NCBI GenBank assembly: GCA_964410945.1
Contig: CAYPJE010000005.1
Location: forward strand, 1-64,000
Origin: CAYPJE01 sp964410945
GTDB taxonomy: Bacteria > Fidelibacterota > Marinisomatia > Marinisomatales > TCS56
DNA: 64,000 bases
Direction: 5' to 3'
Part shown: piece after piece, positions 9,126 to 19,486 of the stretch
Numbering within the stretch: the first letter of the stretch is position 1
Layout: each line of letters starts with the position of its first letter
Notes under the pieces: generated by a model
The model's input: only the letters and a program-made list of their open reading frames with translations
The model's database searches: none
What the model was told of the DNA's origin: nothing
Translations under genes and position numbers: made by a program

Positions 9126-11689
9126 GATGCACTCATTTCCAGACCATAGAATATTGGTGAATTATGATACCTGATTGAATCCGTATAAGGATTCCTCCAT
9201 TTTGCCCGATCGTCAAAAACATTATTTATATACAGTGATACCTCCGTATTAGTGAACAATGACTTTGATAGCCGGAAATTAAAGACCCATTTTTCACCGT
9301 AATCATAAACAACATTGTCATACCAGTCACTCATTGGCTGAGTAAATTCATAATCCACACCGTCAATATTTACTAATCCAGAATTACCGTTATATATCCT
9401 TTGTTTATGTGACAATGGTATGTGTTGAGCTTCAAGTGTGAGCCATAAACCAAACCGTTGACTGATGTAGGTCAACTTATAATCCATAATTACTTTTTCA
9501 TACCAATCAGAATATGCCGGGTACCATACTTCTTCGTAAGTGGTATCCGGTCTATCATCGTACTTTAAACCTTGGGTACCGGAATGACTGAATTTATAGG
9601 TGGCGCCAATTGCCAATTGAAAGCCATGAAAGCGTTGGGTCTTCAGGTTGGTTTCCACCCCCCAGGCTTCTCTCCAGCCCCGGTTCTCATAAATTTCATA
9701 ATCCATCGCTGTTATTGTATCGGGATTGATTGCATACCCCCAGGGATAATCGGTGGATTTAGGACGATTATCTGATTCAGTCCAGTAAGCAGTTGTTGTT
9801 ATCCCCACTGCATCGGCAATTTTCCAGTCCAGTGATATTTCATACTTATCGGTGGAATAAGCCTGCAAATCAGGATTCTGCTGAATCTGGACCTCCTCCA
9901 CTACCCAGGTTGAATCTACCTCAGTATATACAATTTTCTTGTAGGCCGGGGCTTCATATATATGGGCCAATGAGACGCTTTTAACGCTGCGTCCGGCTCC
10001 CATGCGAATAATAAAATTATTAGTTATTGAGTATTTCAGATTCAGGCGTGGACTAAGAAAATCACCATGTTTTGATTTTAGAAAAGCCCGTTCCGAAAAC
10101 ATATTTTTAAAATTAAAGCCGGTAGGATTAAAAACATCGTAGCGCAATCCAAACATCAATTCGAACTGTTTTCCAAGAATATTCCGCTTAACCTTATCCT
10201 GGGCATATATGCTGTACTGATTTAAGCCAGGATAACTGTCAAAAGAATAAGAACGCCTTTCTGAATATGGTCCATAATAATTAAATAGTGTATCAAGGAT
10301 CAATCCTTCACCAGTGTTGGATTTATAATCCAGGTCAGTCCCGATTAAAAATTTATGCTGTGCTTTTCTTCCTTTTAAATCAAACTTGCGAATCAGTTTT
10401 GCTTTCAAGTACCATTCCTTACCGATCTCTTCTTTCACACCAACATATCCACCATAAACACTATCGGCAATTACTATCTGTTCATCGACCCAGGTTTCCT
10501 TATAATGTTGTTTATCATCCACATCAAGGCTTAACAGTAAACTGTATTTATCACCTTTGGATTTGTCGTAGGTAGTGTTAAGACTACTGGCAATTCGGTA
10601 CCCATTATCATATTCAATTGTATTTCTAGTCCCTTTTGGCTCTTCACTGTCGATTCGCTTGGTATAACTGATACTGGGTCTGATCTGTAATTTATCATTC
10701 CAGTATTTTCTGGCTAGGTTAGTCCTGAAATAGATACGATGGTATTCATCACCCTCGATACGCAGGTTACGCTCACTGTAACCATAGTCAAAATGATAAT
10801 TGATTTCGGATAAATTGAAACGATGCCCGGCAGAATAACTAATGGTTTTTGTATCCGGGTTCAGCTTCAATTTCATTTTTGGTTTAACCAAGCTGGTTTT
10901 TGTCTTCACCCGGACCATGCCCTCGGCAAAATTCCCATATTCTACCGAACCGATACCAGTCAACACTTCCACCGATTCAATATTATCTGCCGGAATAATC
11001 CTTAAATCGATACCCCCTGACCCTACTTCCCCGGTTTGTTTGGCATTGGCATCATTGCTTATTTCTACACCATCGACAACAATTGTGGTACCAAATCCAT
11101 CGATCAAATCCACAGAACCACCCATACTGGATACTGAACGAACTCCGACCCGGATATTGTCAGACAAACCAGGTACACCATATTTCTCCACGCCGGGAAT
11201 CAAAGATAAAATATCCCCCAAACTGGAGGCCTGGGAATGCTCGATCTCGCCGGAATCGATCTTGCGGATGGTTTCGATCTCTTCGGGAATGATGGCCTTC
11301 TCCTCGGCCTTGACCTCGATTCCACCCAGCATGAAACAGAAATCATCGCCGTGACGGTCCTGTTTTTCCAGCAGGCTGACCTTCACCGATAATGTTTCAT
11401 CATCACCAATATCCAGGTCAAAGACCACATTGCTGAAGCATCCCTCCTTGCGGACTTCAAGATGGTAGCGGCCAGACGGGATATCAAATAGTGTAAACTG
11501 CCCCAACCCGTCACTGACCGCCGAGATCACAAACTCCTCGTCCTCCGGATCGAGCAACAGGGCCAGGGCGCCTTCAATGAAATCGCCGGTCAAATGATCG
11601 GTTACCAGTCCATTGATTTTACCGGCTGTCAGCTGGACTGACAGACCGAATAACAGGATCGTTAACACCCAATGCTTTATTCTATTCAT
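9119..11689 (-). CDS. TonB-dependent receptor (copy 1)
   Basis: An 856-residue outer-membrane receptor: signal peptide (1-22), carboxypeptidase-regulatory-like domain (about 24-110), plug domain (about 125-265, including GDILSLIPGVEKYGVPG, IVVDGVEI and IESVEVLTGIGSVEYG), then a large 22-strand-type barrel ending in an aromatic residue (MSASW). It imports a ligand using TonB energy. No TonB box can be assigned with confidence. It sits between the M16 peptidase gene (29-base gap) and its DUF4876 lipoprotein (7-base overlap). The plug closely resembles that of the receptor at 19483 (IEHxQASSLxDxLxLxPG, GIDLRxIPADNIExVEV), indicating duplication. Confidence 0.92.
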   Translation of the reverse strand: MNRIKHWVLTILLFGLSVQLTAGKINGLVTDHLTGDFIEGALALLLDPEDEEFVISAVSDGLGQFTLFDIPSGRYHLEVRKEGCFSNVVFDLDIGDDETLSVKVSLLEKQDRHGDDFCFMLGGIEVKAEEKAIIPEEIETIRKIDSGEIEHSQASSLGDILSLIPGVEKYGVPGLSDNIRVGVRSVSSMGGSVDLIDGFGTTIVVDGVEISNDANAKQTGEVGSGGIDLRIIPADNIESVEVLTGIGSVEYGNFAEGMVRVKTKTSLVKPKMKLKLNPDTKTISYSAGHRFNLSEINYHFDYGYSERNLRIEGDEYHRIYFRTNLARKYWNDKLQIRPSISYTKRIDSEEPKGTRNTIEYDNGYRIASSLNTTYDKSKGDKYSLLLSLDVDDKQHYKETWVDEQIVIADSVYGGYVGVKEEIGKEWYLKAKLIRKFDLKGRKAQHKFLIGTDLDYKSNTGEGLILDTLFNYYGPYSERRSYSFDSYPGLNQYSIYAQDKVKRNILGKQFELMFGLRYDVFNPTGFNFKNMFSERAFLKSKHGDFLSPRLNLKYSITNNFIIRMGAGRSVKSVSLAHIYEAPAYKKIVYTEVDSTWVVEEVQIQQNPDLQAYSTDKYEISLDWKIADAVGITTTAYWTESDNRPKSTDYPWGYAINPDTITAMDYEIYENRGWREAWGVETNLKTQRFHGFQLAIGATYKFSHSGTQGLKYDDRPDTTYEEVWYPAYSDWYEKVIMDYKLTYISQRFGLWLTLEAQHIPLSHKQRIYNGNSGLVNIDGVDYEFTQPMSDWYDNVVYDYGEKWVFNFRLSKSLFTNTEVSLYINNVFDDRAKWRNPYTDSIRYHNSPIFYGLEMSASW

Positions 11690-11718
11690 TCCTTCATTCC
11701 CCGGTTATTGAACAGCAA

Positions 11719-14511
11719 TTATTTAAACTCATCCAGCACGTCTTCGGAAATATTCCCCGAGACACCGATAATATAATTCTCCGTATCCAGATATTTGTTG
11801 GCCACCCGCTGCACGTCTTCGGCGGTGACAGCCAGGATCCGTTCCTTACGGTTGTCAAAATGATCAAGTGGCTTCCTTTGCCGCAAGGCATTATAAACGG
11901 TCACCCCGATATCGTCAGGGGTAGTGATATACATCGGCAGCAGACCGATCTTGCGGGTCTTGGCTTCCAGCAATTCCTTTTCGGTAATCCCTTCTTCCTG
12001 GACCAGTTTGATCTCATCCAGCATGCCCTTAAGCATGCGCTTAAGGTTATCCTTGTCCACATCAGTCTTGATCTTCCAGTAACCACCATGATCACGGACC
12101 CATAGTTCACTATTGATGCCGTAGCACAGGCCTTGCTCATCGCGCAGTTTCACACCCATCCGGGAAGTCAGGGTGCTGCCGCAGAGAATATATTCCAGCA
12201 GCCGCAGTGCCTCCAGGTCGGGATTGTCCCGTATGATACCGCCCACCACCGGATTGAAGGCAATGTCCAGCCGGACCTGCTTGTATTCCGGATTGCCATA
12301 GATGTGGAAATGGCGACCCTCGATGGCCTGCATCTCTTCAAATGATTCCCAGGTATCCTGGCTGGGTTTCACCCAGGAACCGACCGAAGCATTCAGTTTA
12401 TCGGCCAGGGTCTGTCTGTCACAATCACCAACTACTACCAGTTTCAAATTTTCCGGTGAAAAATATTTATCGTGAAACTTGACCAGGTCTTCCCTTTTCA
12501 GGTTTTTGATCACCTCCGGATCGCCGGCATAGGGCAGTGAATAATGATGCCCCTCAAAAACCTGCTCGAACATGCCATAGAAAGCTTTCATGGTTTCGGT
12601 CTTCTTCACATTTTCCGCATTAGTGATCATCCGCGGGCGTACTTCCTCGATCTGATCTTCAGGAAAGGAAGGCGCGCTTAATACCTCGGTCAGTAAAGAC
12701 AACATTTTATCGCTGTCTTTCATCAGACTGTAACCCTGCAGTGAAATCCATTCCCAACTCTGGCTGACCTTAAGCTGGTAGGGTGTAAAAGATTTTTCCT
12801 CGATTATCTCGTCATAGTTGCGGTTGGCTGTACCCCTGGGGCGGACAGCATTGGTCAACTGCCGCAGGCCAGGTTTATCTTCCGTCTCAGCCAGCAGCCC
12901 GGTGTTGATGGCACCCAGAATGTAGAAGGTGGGGAAATTGTGGTCTTCAACAAAGTATACCGGGACACCATTATCAAGTACCAGTGAATCGATCCGTGGT
13001 CCAATTGGATTTGGCGGGATGATATCATTGAGGTTTGGCCGATACTGTTCGCGCACATCCTGTTTCCCGAACAATTTAGCCAACAGGCCGCTTTTAACAG
13101 TTTCCTCAACCGGAATCTGTATTTCACCCAGTTCGGCTTCCTCGGGAGGTGTGTATTCATCGACGGTTTCATCTTTTATCGCTACCGTGGCAGCGCTGTC
13201 TGATTCTTCCGGCCGAGAATAAACCACGACCATCGATTCCGGCTTCAGGTAGGTCTTAATAACCCGCATGATGTCATCAGCCGAAACAGCCTCAACACGG
13301 GCACTCCATTCATTGATGACACGCCAATCGGTATAATTCTCGTAAGTTGCGACCTTGGAACCAACACTACTGGCTTTCTGGTCACCGGTCAATTCATCAA
13401 AAATCATCCGGTTCTTGATTTTCTGCAGGTCATAGTCCAGTACCGGATGATTGGCCAGGCTGTCTATCTCCTGCCACAGGATTGCCTCCACCTCTTCCAT
13501 GGATTTATCCGGCATCAGCCTGGCACTGACATTAAACGTGGCGGGATCCTTGCGGAAACTCAAACCAGATCCGGTACTCTTACACAGTTTCAATTCCCGG
13601 ACCAGCTTTTTATGCAGCCGTGAAGTAGCGCTCCGGCCGCCTAGAATGGTACCGGCCATGGTCAGGGCCAGACCGTCTTCATGGAACCGCGTGGGGGCGG
13701 AGAAATACAGGTTGACCTGTTCTTCCAGAATATCAGGATGGCTGAATTCCAGGATTTTTTTACCATCCTGGGCCACCCGGGGGAAATTAATTTCCGGCAG
13801 CTCCGGTCCCCGGGGCACTTTATTAAAATATTTCTTCACTGTTTCCAGAATTGAAGCCGATTCAAAATCACCAACCAGGACCAGGGTGGCATTATTGGGT
13901 GTGTAATATTTTTTATAATAGGTATAGGCCTGATCACGGGTCATCTGCTCCAGATCTTCCATCCAGCCCACAATCGGATTACGGTAAGGGTGGCTCTTGT
14001 AAAGCAGGGTGTTAACCTCTTCCCGCCGGCGGCCACCGGCAGAATTTTCGGTTCTCATCTTCCGCTCTTCCATGATAACACTCATTTCCGATTCGAATTC
14101 CTCGGGATCGAAGATACATTTATGCATCCGTTCCGATTCGATATCGAAAGCCAGCTCAATCTTGTTTTTGGGCATCAATTCGTAGTAGACCGTTCGATCG
14201 GTAGAAGTAAAGGCGTTGAACACACCACCGTTGACCGAGATCAATTCGGCAATACTGCCCTTATCGAAACGTTTGGTGCCCTTGAACATCATGTGCTCAA
14301 CCACATGAGAGATACCCGTCTGCCCGTAAGGCTCGTACTTGGAGCCCACATTATAGGTCAGCTGGGAATAGATAACCGGGGCGCTGTTCATTTCATAGGT
14401 AATTACCTGGAGGCCATTACTCAATGTATATTCGTTTACCTGCGTATCATCGATGGCAAACAGCAGCGTTGACAACGCCAGCATAAGAATTATTGTATTT
14501 TTCCGTATCAT
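11719..14511 (-). CDS. periplasmic two-domain M16 zinc peptidase
   Basis: A 930-residue pitrilysin-family (M16) metallopeptidase with a signal peptide (about 1-19). The N-terminal half has the inverted zinc motif HVVEH (H69, E72, H73) and the distal ligand Glu near E149 in MEERK. The C-terminal half (from about residue 515) repeats the fold without HxxEH but keeps the R/Y motif region LRDEQGLCYG, as usual for the inactive half of these clamshell enzymes. It lies inside the TonB receptor operon. By analogy to FusC, an M16 peptidase that degrades ferredoxin imported through FusA, it may digest an imported peptide or protein; that is inference. Confidence 0.92.
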   Translation of the reverse strand: MIRKNTIILMLALSTLLFAIDDTQVNEYTLSNGLQVITYEMNSAPVIYSQLTYNVGSKYEPYGQTGISHVVEHMMFKGTKRFDKGSIAELISVNGGVFNAFTSTDRTVYYELMPKNKIELAFDIESERMHKCIFDPEEFESEMSVIMEERKMRTENSAGGRRREEVNTLLYKSHPYRNPIVGWMEDLEQMTRDQAYTYYKKYYTPNNATLVLVGDFESASILETVKKYFNKVPRGPELPEINFPRVAQDGKKILEFSHPDILEEQVNLYFSAPTRFHEDGLALTMAGTILGGRSATSRLHKKLVRELKLCKSTGSGLSFRKDPATFNVSARLMPDKSMEEVEAILWQEIDSLANHPVLDYDLQKIKNRMIFDELTGDQKASSVGSKVATYENYTDWRVINEWSARVEAVSADDIMRVIKTYLKPESMVVVYSRPEESDSAATVAIKDETVDEYTPPEEAELGEIQIPVEETVKSGLLAKLFGKQDVREQYRPNLNDIIPPNPIGPRIDSLVLDNGVPVYFVEDHNFPTFYILGAINTGLLAETEDKPGLRQLTNAVRPRGTANRNYDEIIEEKSFTPYQLKVSQSWEWISLQGYSLMKDSDKMLSLLTEVLSAPSFPEDQIEEVRPRMITNAENVKKTETMKAFYGMFEQVFEGHHYSLPYAGDPEVIKNLKREDLVKFHDKYFSPENLKLVVVGDCDRQTLADKLNASVGSWVKPSQDTWESFEEMQAIEGRHFHIYGNPEYKQVRLDIAFNPVVGGIIRDNPDLEALRLLEYILCGSTLTSRMGVKLRDEQGLCYGINSELWVRDHGGYWKIKTDVDKDNLKRMLKGMLDEIKLVQEEGITEKELLEAKTRKIGLLPMYITTPDDIGVTVYNALRQRKPLDHFDNRKERILAVTAEDVQRVANKYLDTENYIIGVSGNISEDVLDEFK

Positions 14512-14550
14512 ATTAAGCTCGTATTTCCGTCATTAATTCAATTGTTATGG

Positions 14551-16782
14551 TTATGGTGATAGTGGGTTATTGATGCCGCCTTGCAGTCTATGGACTGTTT
14601 TCAGGGCTTCATTCTTAACCTGGTCAGGTGCATCGGGCCGGGTGGCAATGGCCTGGCAGGTGGTAATCAATTCAGGTGTGTGGGGCGAATAATGATACCA
14701 TCCGAAGGCCTCCAGCAAAGCAGTTCTTAGGGCCGGGTCCTCTTTATCGTCTAATGCTAATTTCATTAATTCAGGTAGAGCAGAATGGAATTTATAATTC
14801 CGGAAGGTTCGTACTTTGGTCAGCCGCTTTTTTACCGGCAGTGATGTATCGGGCAGGATCACCATTATATCATCGTGTAACCATTCCTGGGTACGTTCCA
14901 GTGAAGCCCGGTAATTATATTGGATATCTTTTTTATATCCGTTACCGCTTGTGTTCTCAAGTACAACATTAATGGCTTCTAAAGCAGCGGCGGCATCGAT
15001 GGTTTGAACGGCATTCTTGGCCTGGAAATTTACCCGCCGGGCCGGATCATGAACTATCGACTCTGCCAAGACCGGAATATAATCGTTGCTACCAACCTCT
15101 GCCATCCAGATGGCTGACATGCGCCGGATCAATTCATAGGAATCGTTGAGCGATGTTTTCAGTACCTCACTGAATTCCGGTGCCTCAAGGATCGCCAGCG
15201 ATTTCAGGGCTGCCATCCGTACATTATAGGAATCCGAATTTTTATATAGTTCCACCAGCTCAACACTGGATTTCCAGCCGCCGGTCTCAGTCAATTTATT
15301 AATGGCCAGCACTTTCAACGGAATTGAATCACCCCGCAGCAGCTTACGCCAGAAAGAGGTTTTCTGGTTATCCCCGGCCAGTAGAGAATTCAGGCTCTTG
15401 CCAGTGCAGGAATAATGATAGGTCGGGTCACCAATGATGTGTGATTCGATAAAATTCCAGTTGCGGTGCATCTGTCCCACCCTGATGCCCTCACCGAGTA
15501 AACCAAGGTATTCATCGGTCCAGATATCCTGTTTCACATTAACGGAATTGGCAATGCCGGCAATAGTTGTACCTCCTCCAAAGACATATTCACCGGCTAC
15601 ATATGAATCAAGCATAAATGCGCCATTAAAACATTCATCGAAGATCATGATTTCGGCCTGGGGCTCCATCTGCTTGATATCATCTATCAGGATATCCAGA
15701 GTAGCGGCATAGATGGAGTCGGCCAGCTTGACCGAATCATCGAAGGCACCGGCAAACCATTCATCCGGGATGCCGTAGCGTTCCACATAACCGGCTTTGG
15801 TATCCTCCACCGATCTTCCCCTTCGTTCGGCGGCCCTGAGTTTGCTGCGTACAAATAATCTCACCGCTTCCACATTATTGGCGATGGCGCTGGAGGTAGG
15901 ATAACCGATCAGTAACTGGGAATCTTCAGTTCCATGGGCATGAAACAGGGCCAGGTCCAGTTCCGGAGTCTGCAGTTCACGGATCAGGGTATTTTTTAGA
16001 TCGGTGGACATGGTGTGATAAAAATAGGTTAGTTGCCCATCATTGCCATACAAACCGGGGAATGATTCCCGGAGCGCCAGTTGCTCATCAGCCCAGGCCA
16101 TGACTGACTCGGAATGGTAACCGTGTCCGGCAAAGGCCAGCATATTATCCAGCCGGTTGTTTTCAGCCTTGGATTTGGCAACCTGAAGCAGGTACTGATT
16201 AATTTTTTCAATCCTTACTTCTTCTCCGCCCGGCGGCAGGATCCGGCCGCTGTAGATCTCCTTGTCAATTTTCTGGGGTGAATCGGCATTCAAAGTATAA
16301 TAAAATAACAGTGGATTAGTCGTGTCCTGTTGAATGAAAGTGAATTCCAGATCAAAATCATCATAAAAGCGGTCAGTGGGTATAGAAGTATCGATCCATT
16401 CGTAGCGGTCCTGTCTGATCTTGAAGGCCGAAGCCAGATGCTGAGCGTCGCGGATCATTGGAATCGGAATATCACCTATCAGGACAATCCCCTCCAGAGC
16501 CGGTTTCCGGCCGGCCAGATCACGAACTGCATCCTTGACCGCTTCCGGATCAGCCCAATCATCGATAACAGTATATACAGCCAAGCCATCATTTTCCACT
16601 GATTGATGGTAAGCCTGAACCCCGGTTCCAGCCTGTTCATAAGTAGCTCGGTCAATGATAATAGCAAAGGCTGTTTTACCTTTCTGTTGCGGGTTGATTA
16701 TTTCAACCTCAGCCATCAAAGCAACTCCTGAAATCAACAGCGCTGACAGTAAATAGATTATGTTCTTAAATTTTCTTTTCAT
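14551..16782 (-). CDS. C25/caspase-fold peptidase-like protein with HEAT repeats
   Basis: A 743-residue secreted protein (signal peptide 1-24). Residues about 35-460 look like the gingipain (C25) branch of clan CD: GIVLIGDIPIP at 98-108, a histidine pair in FHAHG (H281, H283), a candidate nucleophile C384 in FDECFNGAF, and the trailing GDPTYHY that C25 proteins show. Residues about 480-735 are helical HEAT-like repeats (VRMAALKSLAIL, IRRMSAIWMAEVG and similar). There is no T9SS sorting domain. Its start overlaps the upstream barrel stop by 4 bases (ATGA). Fusion of a C25-like domain to HEAT repeats inside a TonB operon is unusual. Activity is likely but unproven. Confidence 0.78.
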   Translation of the reverse strand: MKRKFKNIIYLLSALLISGVALMAEVEIINPQQKGKTAFAIIIDRATYEQAGTGVQAYHQSVENDGLAVYTVIDDWADPEAVKDAVRDLAGRKPALEGIVLIGDIPIPMIRDAQHLASAFKIRQDRYEWIDTSIPTDRFYDDFDLEFTFIQQDTTNPLLFYYTLNADSPQKIDKEIYSGRILPPGGEEVRIEKINQYLLQVAKSKAENNRLDNMLAFAGHGYHSESVMAWADEQLALRESFPGLYGNDGQLTYFYHTMSTDLKNTLIRELQTPELDLALFHAHGTEDSQLLIGYPTSSAIANNVEAVRLFVRSKLRAAERRGRSVEDTKAGYVERYGIPDEWFAGAFDDSVKLADSIYAATLDILIDDIKQMEPQAEIMIFDECFNGAFMLDSYVAGEYVFGGGTTIAGIANSVNVKQDIWTDEYLGLLGEGIRVGQMHRNWNFIESHIIGDPTYHYSCTGKSLNSLLAGDNQKTSFWRKLLRGDSIPLKVLAINKLTETGGWKSSVELVELYKNSDSYNVRMAALKSLAILEAPEFSEVLKTSLNDSYELIRRMSAIWMAEVGSNDYIPVLAESIVHDPARRVNFQAKNAVQTIDAAAALEAINVVLENTSGNGYKKDIQYNYRASLERTQEWLHDDIMVILPDTSLPVKKRLTKVRTFRNYKFHSALPELMKLALDDKEDPALRTALLEAFGWYHYSPHTPELITTCQAIATRPDAPDQVKNEALKTVHRLQGGINNPLSP

Positions 16783-18308
16783 TTGTTTAACCGTTCTATG
16801 ATTAATGAAATGTTAAAGGTTTTGCGATTGGCAGTATTTATGTAGCTATCCTCACCATTGGCAGTCTTCAATATTTTATTAGTATATCTTCCTGCCAGTG
16901 TATACTTCACTAGATTATTTCCATACCATGATAAGCATGCTTCAAATTTTCCTGCCAGCCAATCACTGCCATAATAATCAATTTCTGTAGTTGTCACTTC
17001 TTTGAAATAACTGTTTGTATAGTCGGCGAATACTTCTCCCGCTCCACTTTTGTTGAATAATGTTTCAGCCAATAAATCAATCTGGAGCTTGTCCAATAAA
17101 CGGTGTTGTAATCCCAACTCCATTCCAACCCCATTAATTGGAAAATACAACAGTAATCCGTTATAGAGATCGGTTTGAGTCAATGATTGGGAATATCCAT
17201 TTATTGCGAAATGATAGCTGGTATTCAATATCGAATATCCAAGTTTCCAGCTTCCACCAAGCAATTCAAATCGACTCTCGTAGACTTTAATTTCCAGATC
17301 GGGATGGTCGGCGGTCTGGGTATTCAGTTCACCATGCAAAGCAAGACCAGTGAATAGCTGGTCCGTAACCTTGATTTTGAGATCATTCGAAAAATAATAG
17401 CGGTTGCTCCACCACCAGCCCTGTTCCACCGGGTAAGAGCCGCCATCCTGAAGGTGAGCCTGGGCCACTTCCACTCCTCCTGAGATTAATCCGCTATAAC
17501 CGGCACCAGCCACTCGTACCAAGTCCAGATCAATGGTAAAACCTTCAATTTCGGTCAGTCTTTCCTCCGATGTTTCACCGTAGAAAGACAGCGAATTATC
17601 AAATCCTCTGATCTTATAGAAGATTGGTGTCATATCCTGATCGGCGCTGTATTTACTGGTGGCATTTATTTCCTGAAAAGAAAAATAAGAGGTGGAAAAT
17701 CCAAACCGGTAATTCTTGCGCCAGTTGACGCCGGTTCCCAATGTGACATACAGATCGCGGGTGTTATTCTTCGGTTTGGGAAATACGGTCTTATAGCTTT
17801 CATCAACATTATAGAATATTGACAGGCCGCCCGCCAGCTTCTCCGGAATTAATTCCACGCCATAATCCATTTGCCAGCAAATGCCATTCAAATTGAACCC
17901 ACCCACGGAACTATCTGCCAGAAGAAACGGGATACCGATGTATGGTTGGCGTGTATGAACCCACATTTTTTCGTCCAGAGACTGGTTATGGTAGCTGAAA
18001 CTGCCACTGAAGACCTGCCGTTCCCCCAGGGCTTTCCGTCCGGCGGCCGTCCAGTAATTATCTGCCCTTCGACCCGGGTCGAAGGCACGTCTGAAATCTC
18101 CTTCGGTTTGGAGATAATCAACACGATAAGTGACTGAAGGACCGTTATAATCAAATATCAAATAAGCCGGATTTGAGCCTGCATTATAGCTTAACCCGGT
18201 GTAGCGGGTTACCGGAGAAGTTATCGGCTCTGATATCATTTGGGCCAACACGGCAGAAGTCCAAACAGTCAATAACAACAGCCAGTATATTATTCGTCGG
18301 TGAATCAT
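16779..18308 (-). CDS. outer-membrane beta-barrel protein, DUF6850-like (copy 2)
   Basis: A 509-residue barrel-type protein with a clear signal peptide (cleavage after VLAQ or VLA). It has no catalytic motif, and is rich in aromatic and amphipathic strands. It shares spacing and motifs with the gene at 6548 (GFDNSLSFYGETSEERLTEI against GFNVLSEPFIAKTPEKWEFI) and so is its paralogue. Both ends overlap neighbours by 4 bases (ATGA): upstream the DUF4876 lipoprotein, downstream the C25-like gene. This packing strongly supports a shared transcript. The likely role is an outer-membrane partner of the TonB receptor. Confidence 0.7.
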   Translation of the reverse strand: MIHRRIIYWLLLLTVWTSAVLAQMISEPITSPVTRYTGLSYNAGSNPAYLIFDYNGPSVTYRVDYLQTEGDFRRAFDPGRRADNYWTAAGRKALGERQVFSGSFSYHNQSLDEKMWVHTRQPYIGIPFLLADSSVGGFNLNGICWQMDYGVELIPEKLAGGLSIFYNVDESYKTVFPKPKNNTRDLYVTLGTGVNWRKNYRFGFSTSYFSFQEINATSKYSADQDMTPIFYKIRGFDNSLSFYGETSEERLTEIEGFTIDLDLVRVAGAGYSGLISGGVEVAQAHLQDGGSYPVEQGWWWSNRYYFSNDLKIKVTDQLFTGLALHGELNTQTADHPDLEIKVYESRFELLGGSWKLGYSILNTSYHFAINGYSQSLTQTDLYNGLLLYFPINGVGMELGLQHRLLDKLQIDLLAETLFNKSGAGEVFADYTNSYFKEVTTTEIDYYGSDWLAGKFEACLSWYGNNLVKYTLAGRYTNKILKTANGEDSYINTANRKTFNISLIIERLNK

Positions 18309-19486
18309 TTTACCTGCCCGGCAGTTAGGGAATCATCAATAGAATGATAAGATGGGGTCGGGCTGTTGAGAACATGAAAATCGATGCTGCTGTTATTATT
18401 ATCCATCAATACAGGCCGGCCATCCTTGAAATGGTCAATATTCCGTTCCACCGATTTTCCGCTGTAGGCATCGAAACCGCCGGTCAGGCCTGCATCGATG
18501 GAAGGATCCAGACGCTTATTGTCCATCTCGGTCAGATTATCGCGGTAGTCTACACCATCAAGGACAGCTGATTTTGGCAACAATAATTGCTCATAATTGC
18601 CATAACCCAGAGCATAGGGATCATCAACTTTTAGAATTACCAACGCGTTGTTAAATACCGAGTAAAGGAAATCTACTCCGTATTTATGGTGGAGCATGAT
18701 CATGTTCGTTACACCCTGGACATCCACATCGCCTTTATCTTTTACATAGTATTCAAAGTCAGCATGACTTAAATCAATGCTGCTGAGATTCGCCAGGGAA
18801 TGATTGATCGCATCCTGGGCAACGATAACAAGTTCGCCTGGCGCCAGAGGATAGTCCGTACCATTCCCCGGAAACATGTAAGCATGAATGGCATAGATCA
18901 GGTCTTCTTCCCGGTGGCCGTAATCCACGTCGGCCACGATCAGACTGTCCAGGTATAAGGTATCATTGGAATTATTGTACAATTCCAGAAATTGGTCATG
19001 GAAATAATACGGGATAGGATTTTTGGGAGATCCATTATAGTAGATCTCGCTGATCACCAGCTTGCTCAGAACAACCGGTTCCACAAAAACCGTTGAACTG
19101 CATATTTCACCCTGGACATTCACACCCTGGAGCTGACCGTTTAAAACGCCCTCCACTTCAACTCCGGTTGCAATCCCTACCTGCTGGCTTGATAGTCTCC
19201 GGGTCACAGAAATATTATATATGTCAGGCAGTATCTGTGGAAGAATAACCTGCCCGTTGGAATCAGAATAGGCGGAATAATAGTGTCCATAGGCCAAGGA
19301 ACTGATGTAGACTTGAGCACTCTCAACCAGGGATGTATTAAAAATTTTAGTAGTATAGTCGGATTTATCTTTGACCGTAATTATATAATCCAGCCGCATC
19401 GAATCAGGCGGCTCGACCGTATTGGTACACGACTGAAATAACAGTAAACCGGTAACGATAATCAAGATATTAAGGATATACTTCAT
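18305..19486 (-). CDS. DUF4876-type surface lipoprotein (copy 2)
   Basis: A 393-residue lipoprotein with lipobox LLFQSC (C20), an N-terminal regulatory-like beta domain (about 30-125), and the lamin-tail-like DUF4876 core starting KLVISEIYYNGSPKNPIPYY and QFLELYNNSNDTLYLDSLIV. The C-terminal motif with KSVERNIDHF and NSPTPSYHS matches the end of copy 1 (SLERRYPGF, SAPTIGYHHE). It overlaps the upstream TonB receptor and downstream barrel genes by 4 bases each, so the triplet is co-translated. It probably sits on the outer leaflet or binds the receptor; no ligand can be named. Confidence 0.78.
   Translation of the reverse strand: MKYILNILIIVTGLLLFQSCTNTVEPPDSMRLDYIITVKDKSDYTTKIFNTSLVESAQVYISSLAYGHYYSAYSDSNGQVILPQILPDIYNISVTRRLSSQQVGIATGVEVEGVLNGQLQGVNVQGEICSSTVFVEPVVLSKLVISEIYYNGSPKNPIPYYFHDQFLELYNNSNDTLYLDSLIVADVDYGHREEDLIYAIHAYMFPGNGTDYPLAPGELVIVAQDAINHSLANLSSIDLSHADFEYYVKDKGDVDVQGVTNMIMLHHKYGVDFLYSVFNNALVILKVDDPYALGYGNYEQLLLPKSAVLDGVDYRDNLTEMDNKRLDPSIDAGLTGGFDAYSGKSVERNIDHFKDGRPVLMDNNNSSIDFHVLNSPTPSYHSIDDSLTAGQVK

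Noticed and set aside
10842..11354. 170-codon open frame antisense to the TonB receptor
   Set aside because: No family resemblance, low-complexity Ser/Pro/Ile content, and it exactly shadows a well-supported receptor gene.
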